Of a stretch of DNA of 64,000 bases, positions 11,703 to 22,270 are shown piece by piece (position 1 is the stretch's first letter; every line of letters begins with the position of its first letter). The position numbers and the translations under genes are program-made. The stretch spans positions 182,822,888 to 182,886,887 of the forward strand of contig OY986438.1 of NCBI GenBank assembly GCA_963920525.1, read 5' to 3'. The stretch comes from Dichetophora obliterata. Its lineage: Eukaryota > Arthropoda > Insecta > Diptera > Sciomyzidae. Below the pieces are notes generated by a model, which saw only the letters and a list, made by a program, of their open reading frames with translations, did not search any database and had not been told where the DNA came from.

Positions 11703-12661
11703 CACTCAGGGAATTATTGAATTTCGTATACGGCTGCCATGAAAAAGTTGAGGCTGCAATGGCCATACTAGAGTTATTATATATGAAAAAAAGCTGCTTT
11801 GGCTGAAAGTTTATTACAAGAACTTTATGAGAGCTCTCATAACCCTAATTGAATCTGCAAGAAGCACAAAACAAAAACGACATTTTTTTCAGCGTCTTTC
11901 GCAACTAAAAGCTGTGGTTACAGTTGTGATACCTTCAGTTTTGTGGTAATAATTTTCAATTTTTGCGTCTTGAGTAACTTTTATACGGCTATTGTAGCCT
12001 CAATACGGTTTTCACGCTTTTACTGCGGATACTAAAACCACAAAAAACGAATAAATCTATTTTAGTTTTGACATTTCAGTGCGCTTGTTGGCAAAAAGCT
12101 AAAATTATTTATAAAGTTTTAATAAATCAGTATTTATAAACACTCGAAATAACTTTAACTGGATAAAACATACTGTAAGTACAAATAAAATACGATAAGC
12201 TATCAATTAATCGGGAATAATTCTCAAGAAGTCGTGAATGAAAACTTTTGTTTTTGAGCAAAATTTTGGCAGTTTTATAAGTACCTAATTTTTCACAAAC
12301 AGTGAAGAGAAATGAAAGAAGCTGCGTTATATTAAAACAAAAACTGAAAAAAACAAAAGTTAACTTTCACAATTTCATCACAAAACATTTTTCCACGATT
12401 TGTCAACATCACGATTTATAGCAGCCACAAAAGGCACTGTTATGACCCCTCCACGACTCGGCTAGCAAAACCGAATTCCCCTCAGCATTGTAAGTTCTTA
12501 CAACTTCCTGTGAGGTTGTCAAAACCGAAATAGCAGCTTTTAAACTGGAATCTAGCAGCCATTATGGAAGTTGTCACAGCCTCATATATTAAATTTTTGA
12601 AAACCATAATATAACGGCTAGAAGAAGCGATGTTTTGATAGCATCGCCAGTTCCGTGAGTG
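11703..12661. mobile_element. 959 bp DNA element with short inverted ends, inserted in the LINE
   Basis: The left end reads CACTCAGGGAA and the right end, reverse-complemented, reads CACTCACGGAA. TA stands on both sides (11701-11702 and 12662-12663). Excision of the element plus one TA restores the LINE reading frame exactly at the conserved N-P-S-L-I-D-L-F of the endonuclease, which confirms both borders and the 2 bp duplication. The interior is non-coding with scattered inverted words such as TTGTAAGTTCTTACAA near 12487. The superfamily is not recognised: TA fits Tc1/mariner or ISL2EU-like elements, while CACT ends recall CACTA elements. Confidence 0.8.
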
Positions 12662-12663
12662 TA

Positions 12664-13823
12664 GTTTAATTGATCTCTTTATTTTGTCTGATTTTTCCTC
12701 ACTTTTACTTTTCGACCAAATATCGTTTATATCTGACCATGACCTGTTATTTTGCACAATTAATTTTAAACCTTGTTATCTTTTCTCTCAAATATCTGTT
12801 TCATATCGTGATTTCAAGTCCATTGATTACAGTCTATTGTATGATTATTTGTCTAGCATCTGTTGGAATGGCTGTTGGCTTAGCCAATCTGTTGACGATA
12901 AGTTAAATGTTCTCGTCGCACACGTCAAACATGCTTTTGATAACTTTGTGCCTATTCGTGAGTCCCATTGCTCGATGTTAAAGTCGCTATCAATAAAAGA
13001 AACAAACTTTATGTTATATGGAAGAGAAACCCTACTAATGTAAATTGGGAACTGTACAAACATGCTCGTAATAATGCTGTGTCTATTACTAGATTTTCTA
13101 AGAAAAGATTCTTCTTTAAGAAATTACATTGTTCTCTTCCTACTAAAATTCTTTGGAAGAATATCCGTTGCCTTGGTGTTAGTAGCAAAGATGATCAAAA
13201 GTGTGATATTGAACCTAATGCTCTTAATAATTTTTTTTTTTTTGTTTAAGTCATCTGCAAACTTTCACGATAGCCAATGTATTGTCCGTAACACTCGTAA
13301 CCTCCTTATCAATCATTGTTTTACTGTTTCATGTTTTCCTAACACTTGGAACCTAGCTACTGTGGTCCCAATTGCCAAAGTCAGTAATGCCTCCTCTATG
13401 CAAGATTTCAGACCCATTAGGATTTTATGCTCGTTCTCTAAAATATGTGAACCTCTGATGTGTAAACAAATTTATGAATACATTGAGTCTTTAAAACTGC
13501 TTTCTCCGTACCAATCTGGTTCTCGTAAAGGGCATAGTTGCGCCACTGCTAATTATGACGCTGGTAATATCACACTCTTATGTCTTCTTGACGCCTCAAA
13601 GGCTTTTGACAGTGTCAATCATTATCTGTTAGTTCGTAAACTGAGCGTTTTATTTGGGTTTAGTAATTGTGCCGCTTCTTTAATTGCAAGCTATCTTGAT
13701 GGTAGAATGCAAAGAGTGAGCATAGGCAGCGCTCTGTCTGACTATGCAGTAATTAAAGCTGGGGTGCCACAAGGATCTATTTTTGGACCTCTGCTTTTTA
13801 GTTTATTTATTATTGACATGTAA
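12664..13823 (+). pseudogene. LINE endonuclease end and reverse transcriptase, first part
   Basis: The endonuclease ends with SDHDLLF (near 12732) and is followed by the linker and reverse transcriptase. A frameshift lies near 12970-12990 and another at the T-run near 13230-13243. The polymerase then shows FRPIRILCSFSK, PYQSGSRKGHSCAT, DASKAFDSVNH (motif A with catalytic Asp), YLDGRMQRV and GVPQGSIFGPLLFSLF (motif B). A premature TAA at 13821-13823 ends this section; the same frame continues after it. Confidence 0.85.
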
Positions 13824-14376
13824 TGTATTACTACATGTAATGATATGACAATGCACGCATATGCTGATGACATTCAGCTATATTCTTCTAACCAGATTGG
13901 ACTACTTGAGGACTTATGCAGCAGACTTAATGATGACTTAAGTGCTATTTCTAAGTGGGCCTCTGAAAACGATCTTTACCTGAATGCCAATAAATCGTTT
14001 GTTCTTCCTATATCTAAGAATAAGCTGGACTTTAACCAAATTCCGACTATTTGTCTCAATGGAAATCGTCTACAAATTGTTGACAAAGTAAAAAATTTCA
14101 GATTCTATGTCAATTCTAAACTTACTTGTCTTGACCATGAGAATCACATTATAACGAGAATATATTATACGCTAAGATGTCTGCGTTTAACTTCTAAATA
14201 TACCCCTACTATGACTAAAAAAAAGACTTGTTGTTCAACTCATTTTGCCTATAATTACTTACTCTGAGCTAGTTTATAGTAACCTTGACTCTCATTCTGA
14301 GCACAAAATTCTTGTTGCGTTTAAAGACTTGACTAGATATATATTTGACTTAAGACGTTTTGACCATGTAACTGTG
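13824..14376 (+). pseudogene. LINE reverse transcriptase, second part (YADD)
   Basis: Continues in the same frame after the TAA at 13821. It contains HAYADDIQLY with the catalytic YADD at 13860-13871, then the thumb region to about 14267, where the frame breaks in an A-run near 14220. A frame with ELVYS and an RYIFDLRRFDHV-like segment follows up to the poly(A)-tailed insert. The conserved motifs are intact; disruption is by stop and frameshift. Confidence 0.85.
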
Positions 14377-14518
14377 TAACGGTGCATCCTGTCTGTCCCG
14401 GCTGATTCGGGCAGATTTTAGAATGTAAATCGTGCATGCGTATAGGACGGGTATACGTATCTTTGGAAGATTTCATACCTCCGGGCGAATCAAAAAAAAA
14501 AAAAAAAAAAAAAAAAAA
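14377..14518 (+). mobile_element. short poly(A)-tailed insert within the LINE
   Basis: About 115 bp of GC-balanced sequence ending CTCCGGGCGAATC, then 27 consecutive A residues (14492-14518). It separates two segments that adjoin in related LINEs. The A tail shows insertion by reverse transcription, as a SINE or a severely 5'-truncated LINE. The family is unknown; the left border is uncertain by several bases and no duplication could be fixed. Confidence 0.6.
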
Positions 14519-15080
14519 GCAAAGAAATTCTAGGATGTAGCTTGATTGGATACCTTAATGCGAGCAACTGCATATTTCTGCACAAGTTGATTATTAGAAA
14601 AACTCCGTTATACCTTTTCGAAAAACTGCATTTCTGTGTCAACACACAGAACCTTCAACCTTATAATACCAAGATATACTTGTTAACAATCTAAGTGGCT
14701 CGTTTTTATCAACGCCATTAAGCTCTGGAACTCACTTCCGCTAAACATTAAAACCATAACCAGCACGAACAAATTTAAGCTATCAATCATGTCCTATTTT
14801 TCTAACCTTTAATTCTTCTACACTTTAACTTTCTTCTCCTTTCTCTTCTTTAATGTTTTAATTACTGCCTTTCCTCCTTCTTTTATTTTGTTAAGTTATG
14901 ATAAGCTAATATTTAGTTAAGTTGTGAAATTAACTGTAATTCTTTTTTTTCTCTAAATTGGTTTGTTTTGCAAAATTATTATTATATTTACTAGTTTTAA
15001 GTTTTATTTTCGTTTTCTGTTGAAAGACCATTTAAGATCTTACTGTACTAATTCTAAATTTAAATAAATCGAAATCGAAA
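14519..15080 (+). pseudogene. LINE C-terminal segment and 3' end
   Basis: Encodes the typical C-terminal stretch of this LINE group: EILGCSLIGYL, then FLHKLII, then IKLWNSLPLNIKTI, ending with TAA at about 14810-14812. Internal frame changes occur near 14690-14710. The 3' untranslated region is T-rich and closes with AAATAAATCGAAATCG. Confidence 0.75.
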
Positions 15081-15271
15081 CCTTTGCTTAGGTGTATTTG
15101 AATGGCTTGCCAAAAGTAAAATAAAGGATTATGAGAAAACTTTTTTGTATTCGATTTAATGGCATATATCTAGTATGACTTTAAATGTAATATATGTATG
15201 TAATATACTTATATTTTCCAACTTTAAGCGTGATATTTTTCATATACAGCTTACAAATCTGTTTAGTTATA

Positions 15272-16580
15272 AAGGGTGTCCCAACAAGAACGCAATTTTT
15301 AAATTTGGCGCCATTCGAAGTGTCATTGTTTGACATTTGAACAATTGTTATTGTTTGCTAGTAGAAGGTACGAGGTTAGTAAAAATGGAGCGCTACACGA
15401 ATGAACAACGCATTCTCATTGTGAAATTGTTTTACCAAAATGGTGAAAGTTTTGCGGCTACAGTTCGCAATTGCGATCAATTTGGGGTCACAATAATGCT
15501 CCAAAAGAGTCAACTGTAAAGAGATTAATGGATAAATTTGCCGAAACTGGGTCTGTTAGTGATGTAAAGACAACAACGCGCCTTCGACCAGGTCGATCGA
15601 CCGAAAAATGTCGCAGCTGTACGTGATGATGTCGCTCAAACTCCATCCACCTCAATTCGACACCGAGCTCAGCAAATTGGTGTCTCCAAATCCACTATGC
15701 AGCGAATTTTGACGAAAGATTTGCATCTTCATGCATACAAAGTTCAATTGACTCAGGAACTGAAGCCAGCTGACCATCATGGACAGCGAAGGGAGTTCGT
15801 TAATTGGGTATTGGAGAAACAACATGAAAATGCTGATTTTGCCGCTAAAATCATCTTCAGTGACGAGGCCCATTTCCATCTTGATGGCTTCGTCAATAGG
15901 CAGAATTGTCGCATTTGGGGTAAGGAAAATCCTCGAGTGATTCACGAGAAGCAAATGCATCCTCAACGTGTCACTGTGTGGTGTGGTTTTTGGGCTAGAG
16001 GAATCATTTGACCTTCTTTTTATGAAAATGAGGCAGGTCAAGCGCAAACAGTCAATGGTGTTCGGTATCGTGAAGTGATAACCAGTTTTTTCTTGCCTGG
16101 AATTGAATTGAAAATGAATGTGGAGGGCATGTGGTTCCAACAAGACGGCGCCACATGTCATACAGCCAGAGAAACAATTCAATTACTGCATCAGTCATTT
16201 CCCGGTCGTGTAATTTCACGTTTTGGAGATCAGAATTGGCCGCCTAGATCATGCGATTTAACACCATTAGATTTTTTTCTTTGGGGTTTTTGAAGTCGAT
16301 GGTTTACGCGAATAAGCCGACGACGACTCAAGCCTTAAAAGAGGAAATTGGACGCTGCATTAATGAAATACCGCAGCATTTATGCAAAACGGTCATTGAA
16401 AATTTCATTAAAAGATCGCGTGTATGCCAGCAAAGCCGCGGCGGCCATCTGCACGACATATTGTTCCATACATAACCTCATTCTGTCTACTTTACTATAT
16501 AATAAAGTTTCACGAGTTTTTTTTTAAATATCTGTGTTTTATTTAAAATTTAAAAATTGCGCTCTTGTTGGGACACCCTT
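15272..16580 (+). mobile_element. mariner-superfamily transposon with DD41D-type transposase
   Basis: A 1309 bp element with about 35 bp inverted ends starting AAGGGTGTCCCAACAAGA (one mismatch between the ends), flanked by TA at 15270-15271 and 16581-16582. Length, TA duplication and inverted ends fit IS630/Tc1/mariner. It carries one broken transposase gene. Confidence 0.93.
15385..16475 (+). pseudogene. DD41D mariner transposase, broken
   Basis: Cut-and-paste transposase. The N-terminal helix-turn-helix part begins MERYTNEQRILIVKLF. Frameshifts lie near 15490, 15605 and 16285, and a premature TGA at 16009-16011. The catalytic residues survive: Asp in FSDEAHF (15862), Asp in QQDGATCH (16144) and Asp in DLTPLDFFLWG (16270), with 41 residues between the second and third. 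That spacing is reported for the rosa-type group rather than classic DD34D mariners; the subfamily name is from memory. The gene ends HLHDILFHT then TAA. It is inactive. Confidence 0.88.
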
Positions 16581-18325
16581 TATTTATCGTGCGCGTAACG
16601 TGGTTTTGTTCTGTGTCATTAGAAAGCCATATCATTAATAAACTGTTACGTTATATCTTTAGTAAAATTTGTTATACACTTTACGGAGATAAACGTGCAT
16701 TTGTATACCTAATAATAAAAACTAAATAACATAAACCTCCAAACAAACCCAATCATAGTAACTCAGTATTAAGACTTTAACTAATAAGCTTGTTTGAACA
16801 CATAAACCCAATTTTAATGGCTTAACTAGTGATCGATCAACAAACAATGATTTTTTTAATGATGTCGCTTGTAATTAAATCGCTGAACCTAGTAAAACTA
16901 ATGAAAAAACACACCAAAAATTCAAACACACACGCACAAAATAACTACTGCATGCGTACGTTATTCGTCAATAGATCAAAGTTTTTATGACTACGTGTAT
17001 CTATAAGAAAAAAAAATGCTGTTGAAAATTTAATTGCCATCGTTATACTTTGATTGGAATTATATTGTATCACAACAACAACAACAATGAGTGTCCATAA
17101 AATTTTAACTGCTGTTCAATAGAATTTTTATAGCTAACAAATAAACTTGCTTTCGAAACGATAAATTAAGAGTGAACAAAACAAAAGTAATTCACTCCAC
17201 TTTTTATGGCTTGTTTTGAAAAAAGGGAATAGCCGTAAGGCAATAGCTCCAAAAAGTTCAAATAATATTTGAAAAAACAAAAAACATTTTTATGTCATTG
17301 GAGTTGTTAAACAAAAGAAAACTGACTGACACACATCATTAGTTTGAAATAAAATTTACTCAAGCCTTAAATGGAGAATTTTTCTGGTTTATTTTTTAGT
17401 ACTTATTAGTTATAGGCATTTTTTTTAATAAAGCACTTCTCTTAGATTTGAGTTGTAAAAATATTCTACACAAAGTTTTTTTTTTCTAACTCAGTTTATT
17501 TTGCCAGTATGTCACGCACAGCTTTTGCCAATTAATCAACAGATTGCTTATTAAAATGCTTCGAATATTTGGCCATATTAAACAGCGTTTATTTGCACAA
17601 CTAATTGGGCGTTATTTTATTACAAAGCATATGTTGCGAACATTATATTAGATATTTTTTTTTTTAGCTATAAAACCCTGCCAACAGAATATTTCCGCCT
17701 TCAGCTGTAATTCTATCTAGCTCTATTTTGGTTATCCATTCATTGCTGGTTTTTGTTTACTTTTCCCTAACAACCCCAAAGAAAAAATAAACAGATACAG
17801 TTTTATTAGCTATTTATTTAAGTGTTCAGGTCAAACATTGCTTAATGATATCAATAAAGTCGCTTTGAGCACGTTCCTTAAATATTTGCATTTCTGTACA
17901 AGATATTATTAAAATTGTATAAGTTTTTAAAACAGTTCTTTACAGTTCAGTTGCCAATCAGTTGGGGGGTCATAAAATTATATTTTTATAATTTTTATCC
18001 GTATGTATGTATGTGTTTTTATGATACAAAACTGATATTGATCATAGAGAAGGTGTTATGTCCCTGGTGGAAGTGCAAGGATTTTGGTTTGCCACAAAAT
18101 TTAAAGTGCTGAGAGCATCAGCAAGATTACGGTTAACAATAATTTCGATTTTAAATGCATTTTCTTTTTAACTGTCGTTTGTTCAAACACAAATTTGGCA
18201 TTTAGTTGAGGTCTGAAGTTAATATAGCACTAACTTCGTCTACACGACACACTGCGCAATGAACGGAAACAAAAATACAGTATCAGCCCTCTGCGACTTT
18301 AATTATTTTTAATTTAATGAACATA
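16581..18325. other. AT-rich non-coding stretch
   Basis: No protein-like frame, transposon end or RNA gene recognised. CAA triplets occur near 17070-17088. Probably host intergenic or intronic DNA. Confidence 0.4.
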
Positions 18326-18797
18326 CTAGCAGAAACCCAGCTGTCACGCCCCCTTTTTCAACGCCCATAAAAAATTATGAGTGCAACTGCATGTGTAAAT
18401 TTGGGTCGAATACTGAATTCCAAGGCTGTGTGACCTTTAACTCCAAAGCTATTCGATATCGTACATTTAGATTTTATGAAAGGTACCATGCCTCTTTTAG
18501 CAATACAAAAACCACTCTTGGTATGTGTTTAATAACTTTCTTACGTTTCATGAAACCAAATCCCGAGGCTGTGCAACCTTTAATTCCAAAGCTATTCGAT
18601 ATCGAAAACTCGTGGTTTATTTGAGGTGACACGCTTCTTTTTCAGTTGGTACCAGACTTCACAGGAATACTCTCAAGACTTCGCTACCGTTTTTCTAAAA
18701 AATTCACAAAAATTGGTTTAGCGTTTTCGGAGTCTTTACGTGATTTGCACAAATACCTACAAACATATATTCACACATACATTTTTTTATAAAGACA
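18326..18797 (-). mobile_element. Helitron-like element fragment
   Basis: Read on the minus strand it ends TTTCTGCTAG followed by T, the CTAG terminus of Helitrons. It matches the element at 60845-62017: the GAATACTGAATTCC, AGGCTGTG and TATTCGATATCG words occur in both, in opposite orientations. One segment (AGGCTGTG...GATATCG) is present twice, near 18423-18455 and 18569-18602. The 5' end is uncertain; CTTTATAAAAAAATGTATG near 18775-18797 resembles a Helitron start but lacks the expected preceding A. Confidence 0.6.
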
Positions 18798-19798
18798 TGT
18801 GGGCAAAAAAAATTAGGCGTGGCAATATTTATATACATAGTGACCGGCACTTGGTCCCTTTGCACCTACACACCAAGTGTCATTAACAAAACGTGCACAT
18901 CTCGGGAATTAAGCTTAGTATGCTGTAGGAACGAAAATTTTTAGGGCATATTACTCTACACGCGAAATTTTGGTGTAGAGTCAAAATTTTTGTGTGGAGA
19001 GAAAGCGCTTGTTGTTCTGGTTGGCAGATTCATATTTTTATTGCTGCAATTTTATATCCTATAAAAGGCAAGACTACACATTAAAAAACTATATAAATGC
19101 AACAATAAATTTGTTAAATAACAAAATCAACACTTAAACATACTTACTGCTTATTTTTATTGTGGAATGGCAAATTTCCGCGCCAATTAAATGTACGGGC
19201 ACATAATCGACAGCGAAATTTTGAAATTTCAACTCTCCACTTACGAATGGAAATTTGGCAACATAGCAATAATTTTTGCTTCTACAGCGTACTAGCTGGC
19301 GAACAAAATTTCACTGCCTGTTCGTTGTCAAAAATCTCAATGTATGTCTTATGGAAATTTTTTTCGTTCCTACAGCAGACTAAGCTTGAAAATGAATTCT
19401 GAAAAGTGGGCGCAGATATAGTGTGACCATGCCTATTTTTTTCAAAATTATCGAGTGTAAGCTTTTATTTGAACTAAACTACCTTATTTCAGTATTATAC
19501 GATCAAAACCTTCTGGTATATAGAAGTTCTTTTGATTTATGGGCGGTAAAAATTGGCGTGGCAACATTTATATATGGGGGAAAACGCGTCAGAATGGCCG
19601 CGAGTATGCAAGTCTCAGATTATATTGAAACTTCGGAGTACTTGAAAAGGTACCCAAACAATGGCAAGCCGAAAATTTTAGCTTTTTTGTTGATTTTTCA
19701 AAATTTAAATGTACACACAAAAAATTTCATATTTTTAATTTTCTCTTATCTCGAAAGAAAATTGCGTTAAAATTCTGAAAATTTGTACACATATCCTT
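18798..19798. other. non-coding stretch with an inverted repeat
   Basis: About 33 bp around 18912-18950 (AAGCTTAGTATGCTGTAGGA) recur inverted at 19355-19393, suggesting a decayed palindromic element of about 500 bp. GGCGTGGCAATATTTATATA at 18816 and a near copy at 19554 form a longer-range direct repeat. No gene is supported; the 115-residue frame at 19423-19770 resembles nothing known. Confidence 0.45.
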
Positions 19799-20486
19799 AA
19801 GCTTGGTTTTCATTAGGTCAGTTTTCAATGAAAAATTATGTCAATCTAATGAAAACGTTTTGCCATTTACTTTTAATGTCATGTATGACCACTGATTGTC
19901 ATATAAAATCGCAAACAAGTGAGAACAGATAATTTTTTACTTGTAAATCAATATATCGTTGTGTATCACAAGCAAAATCAAATTGCCAACAGGTTGGCAT
20001 TTTGTGTCAGTTGTGGCCTAAAAACAACAATTCTGTTTTAATTTTTTTCGTTTCACTGCTGGCTAAATTTATAAAATATTTTTATTTTAATTGGTTTGAA
20101 AGGAAAAGTGCACTTAAGCAAAGATGCAGTGGCCGGTGTTGCTTCCAAGAAATTTGTCGCAGAATGCGTTTTCGGGATTCGCGTTGTTTCGGTCGCTTTG
20201 CCATGAATTTTTCTACATATTGTTGCTCCCAATTTGTGGTACGGATGAGGGAAAGCACGTGCAGTCGTCTTGCCAGCATGCGGACCGGCTGCTGGCGTAT
20301 CTTGCGATAGAACGTTGCAATGGATCCATCGAAGGCGGCACCAGTCGATTTCTCACAACATTTCTCAAATAAAATCGAAAGTTAAAACACTACGGCATTC
20401 ATTTGACACATCAATTCGGCGTCAGTCTTTGATATTTGTCTTTAATTGTTGTCATTGAAATTGACCTAGTGAAAACCAGGCTTTGA
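19799..20486. mobile_element. inverted-repeat DNA element with a GC-richer core
   Basis: The left end AGCTTGGTTTTCATTAGGTC and the right end, reverse-complemented AGCCTGGTTTTCACTAGGTC, match over about 33 bp. The core at 20110-20365 is clearly richer in GC than the neighbourhood and holds a 65-residue minus-strand frame (20082-20279, MLARRLHVLSLIRTTNWEQQ) with overlapping plus-strand frames. The Arg-rich helical look might be the N-terminus of a transposase or a captured host segment; I cannot identify it. The duplication is unclear (TTA versus TTG). Confidence 0.6.
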
Positions 20487-20495
20487 TTAGATTTT

Positions 20496-21600
20496 AATTT
20501 ATAATTTATATTTTATAATTTATAATTTATAATTTATAATTTATAATTTATAATTTATAATTTATAATTTATAATTTATAATTTATAATTTATAATTTAT
20601 AATTTATAATTTATAATTTATAATTTATAATTTATAATTTATAATTTATAATTTATAATTTATAATTTATAATTTATAATTTATAATTTATAATTTATAA
20701 TTTATAATTTATAATTTATAATTTATAATTTATAATTTATAATTTATAATTTATAATTTATAATTTATAATTTATAATTTATAATTTATAATTTATAATT
20801 TATAATTTATAATTTATAATTTATAATTTATAATTTATAATTTATAATTTATAATTTATAATTTATAATTTATAATTTATAATTTATAATTTATAATTTA
20901 TAATTTATAATTTATAATTTATAATTTATAATTTATAATTTATAATTTATAATTTATAATTTATAATTTTATAATTTATAATTTATAATTTATAATTTAT
21001 AATTTATAATTTATAATTTATAATTTATATTTATAATTTATAATTTATAATTTATAATTTATAATTTATAATTTATAATTTATAATTTATAATTTATAAT
21101 TTATAATTTATAATTTATAATTTATAATTTATAATTTATAATTTATAATTTATAATTTATAATTTATATTTATAATTTATAATTTATAATTTATAATTTA
21201 AATTTATAATTTATAATTTATAATTTATAATTTTATAATTTATAATTTATATAATTTATAATTTATAATTTATAATTTATAATTTATAATTTATAATTTA
21301 TAATTTTAATTATAATTTATAATTTATAATTTATAATTTATAATTTAATTTATAATTATAATTTATAATTTATAATTTATAATTTATAATTTATAATTTA
21401 TAATTTATAATTTATAATTTATAATTTATAATTTATAATTTATAATTTATAATTTATAATTTATAATTTATAATTTATAATTTATAATTTATAATTTATA
21501 ATTTATAATTTATAATTTATAATTTATAATTTATAATTTATAATTTATAATTTATAATTTATAATTTATAATTTATAATTTATAATTTATAAATTATAAT
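20496..21600. repeat. satellite array of a 7 bp unit (TTTATAA)n
   Basis: About 1.1 kb, close to 158 copies, of TTTATAA with only A and T. Occasional units have gained or lost one or a few bases (for example near 20967, 21030, 21166, 21200 and 21305-21355). The array starts just after the inverted-repeat element at 19799-20486 and stops at the hAT-like element at 21601. Such arrays expand by slippage and are prone to assembly collapse, so the true length may differ. Confidence 0.97.
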
Positions 21601-22262
21601 CAGGGCTTGGATTTTATAATCTAAAGAACTGCAAAATAATGACCAAAACGCATGACAAAAATTACCTAAAAACTGCAGAAAATGACCTAAAAATATACAA
21701 AAAATAACCTAAAAACGCAAACAATTGCATCAAAACATAAACAAGAAATTAAGCCTTAAAAACAAAACATTACTTAATTACAATTTATTTTATACTAGCA
21801 TAGTCTGTGTTTTTCTCTAACACTTGTTTCATTTTTCTACATACCCATTCGTCATTTCACCACGCGCACAGCTTTTTTTTCATCGAAGTCTATAAACAAA
21901 GGTACTCCTTTGTCAAAAGGTAATGTTTTTGATTGAAAGCACTCTAGTGCTAAAGGAATATGTTTAAAAATTTGCATTTTGATATTTTTCAGTACAAAAT
22001 AAAACCAAAAAAAAATATTTAAAAATTACACTAGAATTTAAATTAAAAACTAGACAAAAACTAAAACCTCTAAAAATGACCAAAAAATTCCCTTAATCTA
22101 GTAAAAATGACCTAAAATCTAAAAACGATGAAAAATGACAAAAAATATCCTAAAATCTTTTCATATTTGGAAGTTATGAAACATAAATGGACTTTTGAAA
22201 TAAGCAGGAAATGTCTTAGAATCAGCAGAAAAATATGACATGTCATCGAAATCCTAGCCCTG
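21601..22262. mobile_element. hAT-like non-autonomous element at the satellite edge
   Basis: The left end CAGGGCTTGGATTT and the right end, reverse-complemented CAGGGCTAGGATTT, match at 13 of 14 positions. The flanks ATTATAAT (21593-21600) and TTTATAAT (22263-22270) form an 8 bp duplication with one mismatch, made of satellite sequence, so insertion into the array is likely. The interior repeats short AATGACCTAAAAA-like words and codes for nothing. Confidence 0.75.
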
Positions 22263-22270
22263 TTTATAAT

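Larger units (their letters stand above)
11138..15080 (+). mobile_element. degenerate Jockey-type non-LTR retrotransposon (LINE) with two nested insertions
   Basis: A LINE encoding an apurinic-type endonuclease followed by reverse transcriptase, in the usual order. It is interrupted by a DNA element at 11703-12661 and a poly(A)-tailed insert at about 14377-14518. The 3' untranslated part runs from about 14813 to an AAATAAATCGAAATCG tail near 15080. The 5' end is not determinable; coding similarity begins just after a stop at 11138-11140, so any ORF1 is missing. Stops and frameshifts make it inactive. Confidence 0.85.

Noticed and set aside
20496..21600. Regular repeat array as a CRISPR or centromere-type array
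   Set aside because: The unit is 7 bp with no spacers, so it is a simple satellite; centromere function cannot be judged from sequence.
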